Positions 1-8,771 are shown, counted from the first letter of the stretch. The stretch is DNA of 64,000 bases from Streptomyces sp. Ag109_O5-10 (GCF_900105755.1 NZ_FNTQ01000001.1:4526001-4590000); one strand, 5' to 3'. A program made the numbers and translations. Notes: generated by a model not told the origin, from the sequence alone.

Positions 1-579
1 TTGGCGCAGGAGCGGGCGGAGGCCACCGGCAAGCTCCGGGACCTGGCCGCCACCCGCACCGAACTGGGCAAGAAGAAGAAGGAAGTCCAGGCCAAGCTCG
101 CCAAGGCACAGAAGCTGCTCAACAGCCTCACCGCCGCCGAGAAGGCCGCCCTCGCCGCCGAGCAGGACCGGGCCAGCCGGTCCTCCAGTGCGCGGGTCGA
201 CCTCGGCAACGACACCTCCGCCACCGGCAGGGCCGCCGCCGCCTTCGCCGCCGCGAAGACCAGGCTCGGCTCCCCGTACGTCTACGGCGCCACCGGCCCG
301 TCCTCCTTCGACTGCTCGGGCCTCACCTCCTGGGCCTACGCGCAGGCCGGGGTCTCCATCCCGCGCACGTCCGAGTCCCAGTCGACGATCGGCACCAGGA
401 TCTACTCGGCGTCCGGCCTCCAGGTCGGCGACCTGGTCTTCTTCTTCAACGACCTGCACCACGTGGGCCTGTACGCGGGCAACGGACAGATCCTGCACGC
501 CCCGCGCACGGGCACGGTCGTCCGCTACGAGTCCATGTCCACCATCGGCGGCCCGTTCATGTTCGGCGTCCGCGTCTGA
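1..579 (+). CDS. NlpC/P60 cell-wall peptidase, C-terminal part (5' end outside window)
   Basis: The visible 192 residues begin with a charged, Lys/Ala-rich coiled coil (about 1-60) and a short linker. An NlpC/P60 domain follows, with catalytic Cys105 in FDCSG, His154 in HHVGLY and His166 in ILHAPR. Proteins of this family are secreted and cleave the D-Glu-diaminopimelate bond of the peptidoglycan stem peptide; the coiled coil is the usual N-terminal partner in actinobacterial (RipA-like) members. No signal peptide is visible and the coiled coil is already under way at base 1, so the TTG at position 1 is unlikely to be the true start and the gene probably begins upstream. It converges on gnd, with a short GC hairpin in the 21-base gap. 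Confidence 0.9.
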   Translation: MAQERAEATGKLRDLAATRTELGKKKKEVQAKLAKAQKLLNSLTAAEKAALAAEQDRASRSSSARVDLGNDTSATGRAAAAFAAAKTRLGSPYVYGATGPSSFDCSGLTSWAYAQAGVSIPRTSESQSTIGTRIYSASGLQVGDLVFFFNDLHHVGLYAGNGQILHAPRTGTVVRYESMSTIGGPFMFGVRV

Positions 580-593
580 GCCCCTGACGGGGC
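580..593. terminator. Short GC hairpin between convergent genes
   Basis: A five-base stem (GCCCC, loop TGAC, GGGGC) fills the gap between the stops of the NlpC/P60 gene and gnd. Its position fits a bidirectional terminator, but the stem is short. Confidence 0.3.
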
Positions 594-600
594 GCTTCCC

Positions 601-2040
601 TCAGCCCTCTGTCTCCGGGCGGCCCTCGGTCGCCCAGTGGGTGTGGAAGGCGCCCTCCCTGTCGACGCGGCCGTAGGTGTGCGCGCCGAAGTAGTCGCGC
701 TGGCCCTGGAGGAGGGCCGCGGGGAGCCGGTCGGCGCGGAGCGTGTCGTAGTGGGAGAGGGCCGCCGAGAAGGCGGGGACCGGGATGCCCCGGCGGGCCG
801 CGGACGCGACCGTCTCCCGCCACGGCACCTGCGCGTCCGCGATCTCCTTCGCGAACTCCTCCTCGGCCAGCAGGCTGACGAGGTCCGGGTCGGCCCGGTA
901 GGCCGCGCGGATCCGGTCCAGGAAGGACGCGCGGATGATGCAGCCGCCCCGCCAGATCCTGGCCACCGCCCCGAGGTCGATCTTCCAGCCGTACTCGGCG
1001 GCCGCGTCCTGGATCATCGTCCAGCCCTGGTCGTAGGCGATGACCTTCGAGGCGTACAGGGCGTGTTCGACGCGGGAGGCGAAGCGGTCGGCCTCGGTGG
1101 CGCTGAGCGGTGGGGTCGTGCCGCCGGGGAGTCCGGCGTAGGCGGCGCGCAGCGCGGCGCGGCCGGACGCGGCGCGGGCGAAGGTCGCCTGGGCGATCGC
1201 GGTGACCGGGGAGGCCAGGTCCAGCGCGGTCTGCACGGTCCAGCGCCCGGTGCCCTTCTGCCCGGCCGCGTCGGCGACGACGTCGACGAAGGGCGCGCCG
1301 GTGGCGGCGTCGACGTGCGCGAGGACGTCGGCGGTGATCTCGATGAGGTAGGAGCCGAGCCGGCCGCCGTTCCACTCGCGGAAGATGTCGGCGATCTCGG
1401 CCGGCGCGTACCCGCCGACCTGGCGCAGCAGGTCGTAGGCCTCGGCGATGAGCTGCATGTCGGCGTACTCGATGCCGTTGTGGACCATCTTCACGAAGTG
1501 CCCGGCGCCGTCCGCGCCGACGTGCGTGGCGCACGGCTCGCCGCCCACCTTGGCGCTGATGTCCTCGAACATCGGCCCGAGCACGGCGTACGACTCCGCC
1601 GAGCCTCCCGGCATGATCGACGGCCCGTGCAGTGCGCCCTCCTCGCCCCCGGAGACGCCCACACCCACGAAGTGCAGGCCCTTCTCGCGCAGCGCGGCCT
1701 CGCGGCGGCGGGTGTCGGCGAAGTGGGCGTTGCCGCCGTCGATGACGATGTCACCGGGTTCGAGGAGCGGCACGAACTCGTCGATGACGGCGTCGGTGGC
1801 GGCGCCCGCCTGGACCATGATCATGAGGCGGCGGGGCCGTTCCAGGGCGGCGACGAACTCGGCGGCGGTCTCGGCGCCGACGAAGTCGCCCTCGCCGCCG
1901 TACTCCTGGAGCAGCGCGCGGGTGCGCGCCGGGGTGCGGTTGTGGACGGCGACCGGGTAGCCGTGCCGGGCGAAGTTCCGGGCCAGGTTGCGGCCCATCA
2001 CGCCGAGGCCGGTCACGCCGATGGCTGCGGATGCGTTCAC
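601..2040 (-). CDS. gnd: 6-phosphogluconate dehydrogenase (decarboxylating)
   Basis: The 479-residue product matches the usual length of dimeric 6-phosphogluconate dehydrogenases, which oxidise 6-phosphogluconate to ribulose 5-phosphate and CO2 and make NADPH in the pentose phosphate pathway. A Rossmann motif GLGVMGRNLARN lies near the N-terminus, followed by VIDGGNAHFADT and GVSGGEEGALHGPSIMPGG, the family substrate-binding signature. The C-terminal all-helical domain is complete and ends HTHWATEGRPETEG. The open frame extends upstream, but a GTG start (VNASAAIGVTG) at 2040 has a GGAG ribosome site about seven bases ahead and places the Rossmann fold at the expected position. Cytoplasmic. 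It stands alone between two cell-wall peptidase genes. Confidence 0.95.
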   Translation of the reverse strand: MNASAAIGVTGLGVMGRNLARNFARHGYPVAVHNRTPARTRALLQEYGGEGDFVGAETAAEFVAALERPRRLMIMVQAGAATDAVIDEFVPLLEPGDIVIDGGNAHFADTRRREAALREKGLHFVGVGVSGGEEGALHGPSIMPGGSAESYAVLGPMFEDISAKVGGEPCATHVGADGAGHFVKMVHNGIEYADMQLIAEAYDLLRQVGGYAPAEIADIFREWNGGRLGSYLIEITADVLAHVDAATGAPFVDVVADAAGQKGTGRWTVQTALDLASPVTAIAQATFARAASGRAALRAAYAGLPGGTTPPLSATEADRFASRVEHALYASKVIAYDQGWTMIQDAAAEYGWKIDLGAVARIWRGGCIIRASFLDRIRAAYRADPDLVSLLAEEEFAKEIADAQVPWRETVASAARRGIPVPAFSAALSHYDTLRADRLPAALLQGQRDYFGAHTYGRVDREGAFHTHWATEGRPETEG

Positions 2041-2237
2041 GGGGGGACTCCGTTCTGCGGACGCCTGCTGTGCCCGGAGGTACGGGTGGACGGCGGCCGG
2101 GCGTTCAGCCGCGGCGAGCGCGGTGGTGAACCGGCAGACCGAAATCCGAGCCGGGCCGATCATCCGAACAGGCGAAAGTCGCGGCGCCGGGCGCGTGGGG
2201 CCGCCACCCGGCGAGCCGGCCGTCAGAGGATCCGAAG

Positions 2238-3143
2238 ATGCGAAGGGATGATCTACGGCTGCTCACCGCCGCGCTGGTGCTCCTCCTGACCGGCGCGTTC
2301 CTCACCACACCCGCCAAGGCCGACGAGCGCCCGACGCACTGTGCCTTCGGCCGGCGCAGCGCCCCGCCGCCCGCTGCGCACAAAGACGGCCCGGACCGCG
2401 CCACAGGCGGCGGTCACCGTACCGTTCACACCGGCCGCACCGCCCGCTGGACCGCGCCCACCGTCGGCTACCGGCTGTCCGCCCGCTACGCGGCCAAGGG
2501 CCGCCTCTGGAAACACCGGCACACCGGCCAGGACTTCGCGGTCGACACCGGTACGCCCGTGTACGCCGTCGGCCCCGGCAGCGTCGTGGCCGCGACCTGC
2601 GGCGACGCCTTCGGCAACCAGGTCGTGTTACACCATCCCGACGGCTACTACACCCAGTACGCCCACCTGTCCGTCATCAACGTCCGCCGCGGCCAGCACG
2701 TCTCGACGGGCCAGCGGATCGGCGCGGCCGGCTCCACCGGCAACGCGGAGGGCCCTCACCTCCACTTCGAGGTCCGCACCACCCGGCACCTGGGCTCCGA
2801 GGTCCCGCCGCTCCCGTGGCTGCGGCAGCACGGCGTGAGCGTGCCCGCGAAGCCGTCCCCGGCACACCTCCGCCCGACACCGGGCGCCTCGGCCACCGCA
2901 TCGGTCACGACCACCGCGGTCGCGAGTCCGGCGTCGTCGCCGGCGACCGCCAAGCCGTCCGCACGGGGGACGACCGTCCCGCCGGGGCACCGCCGCCCGG
3001 CGAGGCCGCACAGGACCACGAGGCCGCAGGTGCCCCCGGCACCTCAGGCGACCCCGCTGAAGCACTGGATCCCGGCATCGGTGTGGGATCCGGCGACGCT
3101 GTGGGACCTGACGGCACGGCGGATGCCGGGGACACAGCCGTAG
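2238..3143 (+). CDS. Secreted M23 family (LytM-type) metallopeptidase with a TTA codon
   Basis: The 301-residue protein starts with a signal peptide (hydrophobic segment about 9-26, then TTPAKA). The peptidase core spans about 75-185, with zinc ligands His95 and Asp99 in HTGQDF and the His174/His176 pair in PHLHFEV. M23 enzymes cleave peptidoglycan cross-bridges outside the membrane. The C-terminal 100 residues are Pro/Ala/Thr-rich and probably disordered. The ATG is preceded by GAGGA with good spacing. Codon 131 (2628-2630, in QVVLHH) is TTA, the rare leucine codon read by the bldA tRNA in Streptomyces, so translation is probably delayed to the developmental phase. An inverted repeat lies just downstream. 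Confidence 0.92.
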   Translation: MRRDDLRLLTAALVLLLTGAFLTTPAKADERPTHCAFGRRSAPPPAAHKDGPDRATGGGHRTVHTGRTARWTAPTVGYRLSARYAAKGRLWKHRHTGQDFAVDTGTPVYAVGPGSVVAATCGDAFGNQVVLHHPDGYYTQYAHLSVINVRRGQHVSTGQRIGAAGSTGNAEGPHLHFEVRTTRHLGSEVPPLPWLRQHGVSVPAKPSPAHLRPTPGASATASVTTTAVASPASSPATAKPSARGTTVPPGHRRPARPHRTTRPQVPPAPQATPLKHWIPASVWDPATLWDLTARRMPGTQP

Positions 3144-3154
3144 CATGCCGACGG

Positions 3155-3197
3155 CGCACAGGGTCACGGTATGACCACTTAACGTGACCCCTGTGCG
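3155..3197. terminator. Inverted repeat between M23 peptidase and GH26 genes
   Basis: CGCACAGGGTCACG at 3155-3168 is complementary, with one extra base, to CGTGACCCCTGTGCG at 3183-3197, leaving a 14-base loop. It may terminate the M23 transcript. It spans the GTG codons at 3184 and 3193, which argues for the ATG at 3220 as the start of the next gene. Confidence 0.5.
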
Positions 3198-3219
3198 GGG
3201 AGCGGCCAGACTGCCTCCC

Positions 3220-4167
3220 ATGGCACGTCTGAGGTTCCTGTGGGTCGCCGTGCTGGTCGCCCTCCTGCTGCTGCCCGTGTCCCGGCCGGAGATCCCGCGG
3301 CCCGCCGCACCCGGGCCCTTCGGGGCGTACGTCGGGTACGGCGCCGACGGCGTACGGCGGGTGGCGGCGCTCGGCGGCTGGCTGCGGGACCGGCCCCGGG
3401 TCGGGCACACCTACCTGCCGGGCGACGTGTGGCGGAACATCGAGGGCGCCCCGGACTTCGTGCGGCTGTGGGCCCGTTGGCGGCAGGCCGAACCCGACCG
3501 GCTGCTCGTCCTCAACGTGCCGATGCTGGAACACACCGAGGCGCACGTCCCCGACGCCGAGGTGCGCCGCCAACTGCGGCTCGGGGCGAGCGGTTCGTAC
3601 GACGTCCACTTCCGCGCCCTGGCCCGCCGGCTGGTCGCGGCCGGCGCGCCGGACACCGTCGTCGTGCTCGGCTGGGAGATGAACGGGGACACCTACACCC
3701 ATCGCTGCGGCCCCGACCCCGCCGCCTGGCGGGCGTACTGGCGGCGGATCGTGACGGCCATGCGGTCGGTGCCGGGCGCCCGGTTCCGGTTCGACTTCGC
3801 GCCCAACCGGGGCCGGGACGCCGTCCCCTGGACCACCTGCTACCCGGGGGACGCATACGTGGACGTGCTGGGGATGGACGCGTACGACGCCCCGCGGGGG
3901 ATGTCCTTCCAGGAGCAGGTGGCCGAGCCGTACGGGCTGCGGGCCCAGGTCGACTTCGCCCAGGCCCACGGCAAACCGGTCTCGTACCCCGAGTGGGGTC
4001 TGTACGAGAACGGCGACGATCCGGCGTACCTGCGATCCATGCTGGACTGGTTCGCGAGCAACCGCCCGCTGTACCAGACGATCACCGACTACTGCCCGCA
4101 CGGCGTCTGGCAGTGCCGCGGCAACCCCAGGTCCACGGCGGTGTACCGGTCCCGGCTGCGGGGCTGA
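3220..4167 (+). CDS. Secreted GH26-like endo-beta-mannanase family glycoside hydrolase
   Basis: The 315-residue protein has a signal peptide or signal anchor (hydrophobic about 5-19) followed by a TIM-barrel hydrolase with GH26 hallmarks. VLGWEMNG carries the probable acid/base Glu153 and SYPEWGLYEN carries the probable nucleophile Glu258. FAPNRG and LGMDAYD are also typical of GH26-like proteins that act on beta-mannan or related glucans. ATG 3220 is chosen over the in-frame GTGs at 3184 and 3193 because it places the signal peptide at the very N-terminus and leaves the upstream hairpin untranslated; its ribosome site (GGGGAG) is rather distant. The exact substrate cannot be told. The gene converges on the last CIS gene, with only 18 bases between stops. 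Confidence 0.82.
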   Translation: MARLRFLWVAVLVALLLLPVSRPEIPRPAAPGPFGAYVGYGADGVRRVAALGGWLRDRPRVGHTYLPGDVWRNIEGAPDFVRLWARWRQAEPDRLLVLNVPMLEHTEAHVPDAEVRRQLRLGASGSYDVHFRALARRLVAAGAPDTVVVLGWEMNGDTYTHRCGPDPAAWRAYWRRIVTAMRSVPGARFRFDFAPNRGRDAVPWTTCYPGDAYVDVLGMDAYDAPRGMSFQEQVAEPYGLRAQVDFAQAHGKPVSYPEWGLYENGDDPAYLRSMLDWFASNRPLYQTITDYCPHGVWQCRGNPRSTAVYRSRLRG

Positions 4168-4185
4168 CCAACCGCGGCCCGGGTG

Positions 4186-5775
4186 CTAGGAGTTCGCGCT
4201 GGACGGGCCGAAGAACTCGATCTCGGCGATGGCCACCTGGGTGCGGCCCGACGCCTGGTATGACGAGTCGATCGTGAAACGGACGGAGACGACGTCCGCG
4301 GCCCGCAGGTCACGGGTCTGGCCGCCGGCCGCCTGGTCGAGGGTCAGTTCACGGGTCAGGGTCTTGCCGTCCGCGGTCTTGATGGTCGCCGTCAGGCGGT
4401 GCGGCAGGGCCGACTTGTTCAGCTGCTCGTTGTGGGTCGACTCGCCGGAGGTGATGACGACGTTCAGGAGCCGGGTCGGCTCGTCGAAGTGCGCCTCGAC
4501 CCACTCGCCCTGGCCGGCCCCGGCGATGCCCGGTCCCCACCACGTGTTGTTCAGCTTGTCGAAGAGCAGCTCCGGCTTGTGGCCGGCGTAGGCGCGGGAG
4601 GCGCGGTAGCTGTCCGGGGAGACCGGGGCGCGCTTGGCGAAGTGGTCGCGGGTGGCGCTGACCGCCTTCGGCGTGTTGATCGCCAGGACCGTGACGCCGG
4701 TGAGGACGACGGCGGCGACGATCCAGGTGAGGACGCGGTCGAAGGTGCGGCGGAGGCGGGGGCGGTCGCCCGCCCACGGGGTCTCCCTGTTGCGGAAGTC
4801 GAAGATGCGGCGCCACCAGGGGCGGCGGGCCGCGGGGCCGGTGTCGGGGTGGCCGGCCATGGGCATGGCGCAGCGGGTGCAGAAGTGGCGGTCGTGGCGG
4901 TTGGGGGTGGCGCACCAGGGGCAGGGGGTGCCGCCGTGGGCGCCGAGGTCCTCGCCGGGGGCGCGGACTGCGGCGGGGCGCTGGGGGGTGGGGCGGCCGG
5001 GGAGGACCGGAGCGATGGGTTGGGGGGCCGGGGTGGGGGTGGGCTCGCTCACCGGGATGAGGAGGCGGCGGGCTCGGTCGTGGTCGTGGCCTTGGCCTTG
5101 GCCTTGGTCCGCGGGTGGGTAGGGGGTGGGGAGGGGGGTGGTTTCGGCCGTGGGTGAGGTGACGGTGGGTGGGGGCTGGTCGCGCAGTTCCCCGCGCCCC
5201 TGAAGGGGCGCTGTCGTGGACGGTGTTGAGAGGTTGCCGTGGGGCTGAAGGGGCGCTGGTGCGGACGGTGTTGACAGGTTGCCGTGGGGCTGAAGGGGCG
5301 CTGTCGTGGGCGGAGTTGGCGCCTTGGCGGGGGGCTGGAGGGGGGCTGTCGTGGGCGGAGTTGGCGCCTTGGCGGGGGGCTGGAGGGGGGCTGTCGTGGG
5401 CGGAGTTGGCGCCTTGGCGGGGGGCTGGAGGGGCGCTGTCGTGGGCGGAGTTGGCGCCTTGGCGGGGGGCTGGAGGGGCGCTGTCGTGGGCGGAGTTGGC
5501 GCCTTGGCGGGGGGCTGGAGGGGGGCTGTCGTGGGCGGAGTTGGCGCGTTGGTGGGGGGCTGGGCTGTGGCGGCGGTTGTGCGGCTGTCTTGTGGGGGGA
5601 GGCCGGTGGCGCCGTCTCCGCGGGTGAGGGCCTCCCAGCCGGGGCCGGCGGACGGCTGCTGTGGGGGCTCCTCGTCGGTGGCCGCCCAGCTCAGGACGGC
5701 GCCGCACGCGTCGCAGAAGGACCGGCCCGGTTCCGCGACCGTGCCGCACTCCGTGCAGTTCCGGTTGGTCGTCAT
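4186..5775 (-). CDS. CIS-associated membrane protein: double zinc ribbon, repeat linker, TM helix, discoidin-like glycan-binding domain
   Basis: The 529-residue protein is the last gene of the CIS operon and overlaps the tail-protein gene by four bases (ATGA). It has an N-terminal zinc ribbon (CTEC and CDAC, about 7-26), then a long Pro/Thr linker with 15-residue repeats built on PPAKAPTPPTTAPLQ. A second zinc ribbon follows (CPWC and CTRC), then a single membrane helix in WIVAAVVLTGVTVLAI. The C-terminal beta domain of about 140 residues resembles the discoidin/NADase-type glycan-binding fold (WWGPGIAGAGQGEWVEAHF, VVITSG, SVRFTIDSSY). There is no signal peptide, so the helix is probably a type II anchor with zinc ribbons in the cytoplasm and the glycan-binding domain outside. 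I infer a role linking the cytoplasmic CIS to the membrane or wall; this is not shown by the sequence. Confidence 0.8.
   Translation of the reverse strand: MTTNRNCTECGTVAEPGRSFCDACGAVLSWAATDEEPPQQPSAGPGWEALTRGDGATGLPPQDSRTTAATAQPPTNAPTPPTTAPLQPPAKAPTPPTTAPLQPPAKAPTPPTTAPLQPPAKAPTPPTTAPLQPPAKAPTPPTTAPLQPPAKAPTPPTTAPLQPHGNLSTPSAPAPLQPHGNLSTPSTTAPLQGRGELRDQPPPTVTSPTAETTPLPTPYPPADQGQGQGHDHDRARRLLIPVSEPTPTPAPQPIAPVLPGRPTPQRPAAVRAPGEDLGAHGGTPCPWCATPNRHDRHFCTRCAMPMAGHPDTGPAARRPWWRRIFDFRNRETPWAGDRPRLRRTFDRVLTWIVAAVVLTGVTVLAINTPKAVSATRDHFAKRAPVSPDSYRASRAYAGHKPELLFDKLNNTWWGPGIAGAGQGEWVEAHFDEPTRLLNVVITSGESTHNEQLNKSALPHRLTATIKTADGKTLTRELTLDQAAGGQTRDLRAADVVSVRFTIDSSYQASGRTQVAIAEIEFFGPSSANS
5178..5211. repeat. 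REP-like element, copy 1 (inside a coding sequence)
   Basis: GGTCGCGCAGTTCCCCGCG is followed by a CCCCTGAAGGGGCGC hairpin. The core recurs five more times in the window (14892, 28243, within 31872-32041, 36605 and 47113). This copy is read in frame as part of the linker of the zinc-ribbon protein (LQGRGELRDQ). Confidence 0.75.
5211..5570. repeat. Eight 45-bp tandem repeats in the zinc-ribbon linker
   Basis: Units begin at 5211, 5256, 5301, 5346, 5391, 5436, 5481 and 5526, each starting CTG(T/G)(C/G). The last six are nearly identical and the first two diverged. Each unit encodes 15 residues of a Pro/Thr/Ala linker. The array abuts the REP-like element at 5178-5211, and its unit ends with the same GGGGCG sequence. 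Confidence 0.9.
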
Positions 5776-6332
5776 CGCTGCGGGGTCCTTTCGGCGGACG
5801 CGGTCACCTGGACCGTGTAGGGCATGTGAGCGGGACGGGCGGCGGCCACGAGGTGCTCCAGGCGGACCTCGTCGGCCGGGGTGGGGGACGGCAGCGTGAG
5901 GTGGACGTGGAGACCGGGGCGGGGAGTGCCGGGGAAGGCGCCCAGCGGGCGGGCGCTCCAGTCGGCGCCGCCGCTCTCCGTGATCTCCGGTGGCACGCCG
6001 AAGGCCAGCCGGACCGTCTCGGACAGGCCCCAGCGGGTGCCCCGGATGCGGTGCAGGTAGGCGGCCGCGGCCACGGCCGCGCGGAGCAGGGGCGCCGATT
6101 CCGTGCCGTCGGTCTCGGCGCCGACCCAGGTGCCGAGCCACGCCGCGAAGTCCAGCGGGGCCAGCGCCGGGTCGAAGTAGCTGGGCAGGCAGTCCAGGAC
6201 GTTCGGGATCGGGGCGATCACGTCGTCCAGGCCGGCGACGAAGCGCAGGGCGAGGTCGTCGTCGGCGAAGACCGCAGGGAGCATCGGGCCGATGGGGACG
6301 GAGGAGCCCAGGCCGTCGATCGAGCCTCTCAA
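5772..6332 (-). CDS. CIS baseplate/tail protein, phage tail protein I type (TIGR02242-like)
   Basis: The 186-residue protein has the conserved features of tail protein I family members found beside baseplate J proteins: LPAVFADDDLALRFVAGLDD, NVLDCLPSYFDPALAP, FAAWLGTWVG and the RIRGTRWGL motif. It should form part of the outer baseplate wedge of the injection system. It lies 28 bases downstream of the baseplate J gene, and its stop overlaps the start of the zinc-ribbon gene, so all three are probably translated from one message. No membrane segments or signal peptide are visible. I am confident of the family; the exact wedge position is inferred from gene order. Confidence 0.88.
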   Translation of the reverse strand: MRGSIDGLGSSVPIGPMLPAVFADDDLALRFVAGLDDVIAPIPNVLDCLPSYFDPALAPLDFAAWLGTWVGAETDGTESAPLLRAAVAAAAYLHRIRGTRWGLSETVRLAFGVPPEITESGGADWSARPLGAFPGTPRPGLHVHLTLPSPTPADEVRLEHLVAAARPAHMPYTVQVTASAERTPQR

Positions 6333-6360
6333 CGGGGGCCTCCGGTCGGGTTGTTGCCGG

Positions 6361-8322
6361 TCATTCGCCGATCACCCTCACCCGGTGGTCGTAGGAGAAG
6401 ACCAGGGACGGGGCGTCCAGGTCGATGCGGTCGGTCGGATCGCCGCGCTTGCCGGTCAGCGGGTCGGCGGGGTGCAGGACGACCTCGTCGACGAGTTCGA
6501 TGCCGGGGACGCGCTGCAGCACCGCGAAGATCTCACCGGACTGCACCGGGCGCCCGAACGGCCAGCCCTTGCCGTCCGCACCGCCGGTGAGCGGGTCCAG
6601 GTGGCGGTAGAGGGCGTCGTGGGCCTGGCGGCGGACCCGGTCGACGTCCACACCGCGGAAGGCGTGCACGGTGGCGGCGACCGTGACGCCCTGGTAGAAG
6701 GGCGGGCCGACCGCGAGCCGGGTGCCGATCAGCCGGCGTTCGTCCAGGTAGCGGGTGATGCGGTCCAGCAGGGCGTCGCCGGGCACGAGCTGCTCGAAGC
6801 GGAGCCGGCCGCCCGGGTCGGAGACCGCCTGGGGCACCACCAGGACCCGTACCGCGTACGAGCCGTGCTCGCTCTCCTCGCCCTCCAGGCAGGTGATCCG
6901 GGCCGTCTCGGGCGCGGCGCGGCGGGCCAGTTCCTCGTAGTCGCGCAGCGTCACCGCCCGCTCCTGGGCGCGCAGTGTGATCGGCGCGCGGACCTTCGCC
7001 TCGGCGACCGTCTCGCCGTCCACTCCGCCGCGCGCGGCCTCCCGGTTGACGACCTCCGCGACGTACGGGATGGAGGAGCGCAGGATCTGCACGGCCCCCC
7101 GGGCCACGTTGCCGTCCCGGCCGCCGCCGGTGCGGTAGCGGCGGGCCCGGATGACCGCGCCCTTCGGGGCCACCGCGCCGTACTGGCGCAGCGAGCCGTC
7201 CGGTTCGCGGACCGCGGGGCCGAAGGCGATCTCGCCGGTCGTCGCGTCGAGGGTGAGGTGCCGGTCGTCCGGTCCCGAGGCCGCGAAGTGCGGGACGACC
7301 TGCCAGTCCACCCAGCCGCCCTCGCCGTCGTGCTCGGCGGTCTGCAGGAGGAGCGGCGGGTCGTCCCCGACGACGGGGGCGTGGGCGAGCCGCAGGCGCT
7401 GGCCGGGCAGGCCGGTGGACTCGCCGAGCGCCTCGTCCTCGACGGTCTCCGCGTGCACGGCGGCCGTGGTGCCGCCCACCGTGCAGGCCTCGACGAACCG
7501 GACCGTCGGAGAGGTGGTGTAGAACGGCTGGTCGGAGTGCGGCTCGGTGACCCGGCAGCGCAGCCAGCTGGCCTCCAGGCCGCCGTTGCGGGACAGCACA
7601 TGACCGCCGGGAACGTGCAGGACGACCTCGCCGGGGCGGTTCAGGCCGCCGGTGCCGTCCCGGTCGACCTCGCACTCCTTCCAGCCGTCCTCCGTCCACG
7701 CCTCCCACACCAGCGGGGGCTGCCGCGGGTCCACGCCGACACCGTCGACCCGGCTGTCCAGGTCCAGGGCGACCGCGCAGTGCGGGACGGCGGCGGACAG
7801 GCCGAGGAGCATGCAGTCGCCGGGATTGGGGGACTCGTTGAAGCACAACAGGTCCTTGCCCTCGGCGAGGTCGTGGGTGAGGTCGACGACCGCCGACCCC
7901 TCCTGCTGACGCAGCAGGTGCCGCAACTCGCTCGGCACGATGGTCAGTTCCCGCTCGGTCGCGAAGACCACCGCCTCCTGCGTCTCGGTGCGGCGGGTCG
8001 CCACCTCGGTGCCGACCGGCACCGGAACCGCCTCCTCCTGGGCGGCCGACAGCCAGAACGTCACGTCCGTGCGGGCGGCGGAGGGCGGGAACAGCGTGAT
8101 GCCGACCAGGTCGAGGAAGGCCAGGTGGTTCTTCTCCGGAACCCGGTTGAGGCGGTACACGATCTGGTCGGCCATGTGCGCGACCGTCTCCACCAGGGTG
8201 ATGCCGGGGTCGGAGACGTTGTGGTCGGTCCACTCCGGGGCGCGCTGCTGGATGTAGCGCTTGGCGTCGTCGACGAACTGCTGGAAGCGGCGGTCGTCGA
8301 GGTTCGGGGAGGGCAGGGCCAT
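6361..8322 (-). CDS. CIS baseplate assembly protein, gpJ-like (TIGR02243 type)
   Basis: The 653-residue protein starts PSPNLDDRRFQQFVDDAKRY, followed by the NVSDPGITLVETVAHMADQI signature of the large baseplate J proteins of contractile injection systems. The C-terminal part (VTLRDYEELARRAAPETARI, and a final segment on GEIFAVLQRVPGIELVDEV) is the conserved J core. The protein forms the baseplate wedge that links the hub to the sheath; its relatives in Afp and PVC particles are Afp12 and Pvc12. It is close behind the gp25 gene (five-base gap) and 28 bases ahead of tail protein I. The length is normal for this subfamily, whose middle section is larger than in phage P2 gpJ. Confidence 0.92.
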   Translation of the reverse strand: MALPSPNLDDRRFQQFVDDAKRYIQQRAPEWTDHNVSDPGITLVETVAHMADQIVYRLNRVPEKNHLAFLDLVGITLFPPSAARTDVTFWLSAAQEEAVPVPVGTEVATRRTETQEAVVFATERELTIVPSELRHLLRQQEGSAVVDLTHDLAEGKDLLCFNESPNPGDCMLLGLSAAVPHCAVALDLDSRVDGVGVDPRQPPLVWEAWTEDGWKECEVDRDGTGGLNRPGEVVLHVPGGHVLSRNGGLEASWLRCRVTEPHSDQPFYTTSPTVRFVEACTVGGTTAAVHAETVEDEALGESTGLPGQRLRLAHAPVVGDDPPLLLQTAEHDGEGGWVDWQVVPHFAASGPDDRHLTLDATTGEIAFGPAVREPDGSLRQYGAVAPKGAVIRARRYRTGGGRDGNVARGAVQILRSSIPYVAEVVNREAARGGVDGETVAEAKVRAPITLRAQERAVTLRDYEELARRAAPETARITCLEGEESEHGSYAVRVLVVPQAVSDPGGRLRFEQLVPGDALLDRITRYLDERRLIGTRLAVGPPFYQGVTVAATVHAFRGVDVDRVRRQAHDALYRHLDPLTGGADGKGWPFGRPVQSGEIFAVLQRVPGIELVDEVVLHPADPLTGKRGDPTDRIDLDAPSLVFSYDHRVRVIGE

Positions 8323-8327
8323 CGGGA

Positions 8328-8771
8328 TCAGCGGTCGCTTTCGGAGGAGTCCGGGGAGGCGGGAGGCAGGTCCGGCTCGTCGTGGGAGGGGATGACGTAG
8401 AAGGGGAAGACCAGGCTGCGCGGGTTGTTGGTGCCGCGGATCGAGTAACGGACGTCGATCATCAGCACGCTCGGGTCGGCGCCGGTGGTGACCTCGACGT
8501 CCTCGACCTCGATCCGCGGCTCCCAGCGGTCGAGGCTGACGTGCACCTCGTGCTGGATGCGGCCGGCGGTCTGCTCGTTGACGGGGGCGAAGACGAGATC
8601 GTGGATGGCGCAGCCGAACTCAGGCCGCATCGGGCGTTCGCCCGGGGCCGTGGAGAGGATGAGCCGGATGGCCTCCTCCACCTCCTTCTCGCCGCTGACC
8701 AGCGCGATGCCGCCGGTGGGCCCGATCCGCAACGGGAACGACCAGCCGGAGCCGACGAACTGCTCTGCCAT
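8328..8771 (-). CDS. CIS baseplate protein, gp25/GPW family
   Basis: The 147-residue protein contains the gp25 lysozyme-like fold signature: GEKEVEEAIRLILSTAPGER, MRPEFGC, and an LDRWEPRIEVEDV segment. Gp25 proteins sit at the sheath-baseplate junction and initiate sheath polymerisation. The C-terminal tail (SHDEPDLPPASPDSSESDR) is acidic and disordered. It follows the VgrG gene after 64 bases, a gap in which no PAAR gene or other small reading frame was found. It precedes baseplate J by five bases. Confidence 0.93.
   Translation of the reverse strand: MAEQFVGSGWSFPLRIGPTGGIALVSGEKEVEEAIRLILSTAPGERPMRPEFGCAIHDLVFAPVNEQTAGRIQHEVHVSLDRWEPRIEVEDVEVTTGADPSVLMIDVRYSIRGTNNPRSLVFPFYVIPSHDEPDLPPASPDSSESDR

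Noticed and set aside
2041..2237. Possible ydaO-type (c-di-AMP) riboswitch ahead of the M23 peptidase gene
   Set aside because: The region is GC-rich with hairpins but I could not match the conserved core of that riboswitch; a covariance search would be decisive.
5211..5570. 45-bp repeats considered as a CRISPR array
   Set aside because: Units are contiguous with no unique spacers and are in frame with a coding sequence, so this is a tandem repeat.
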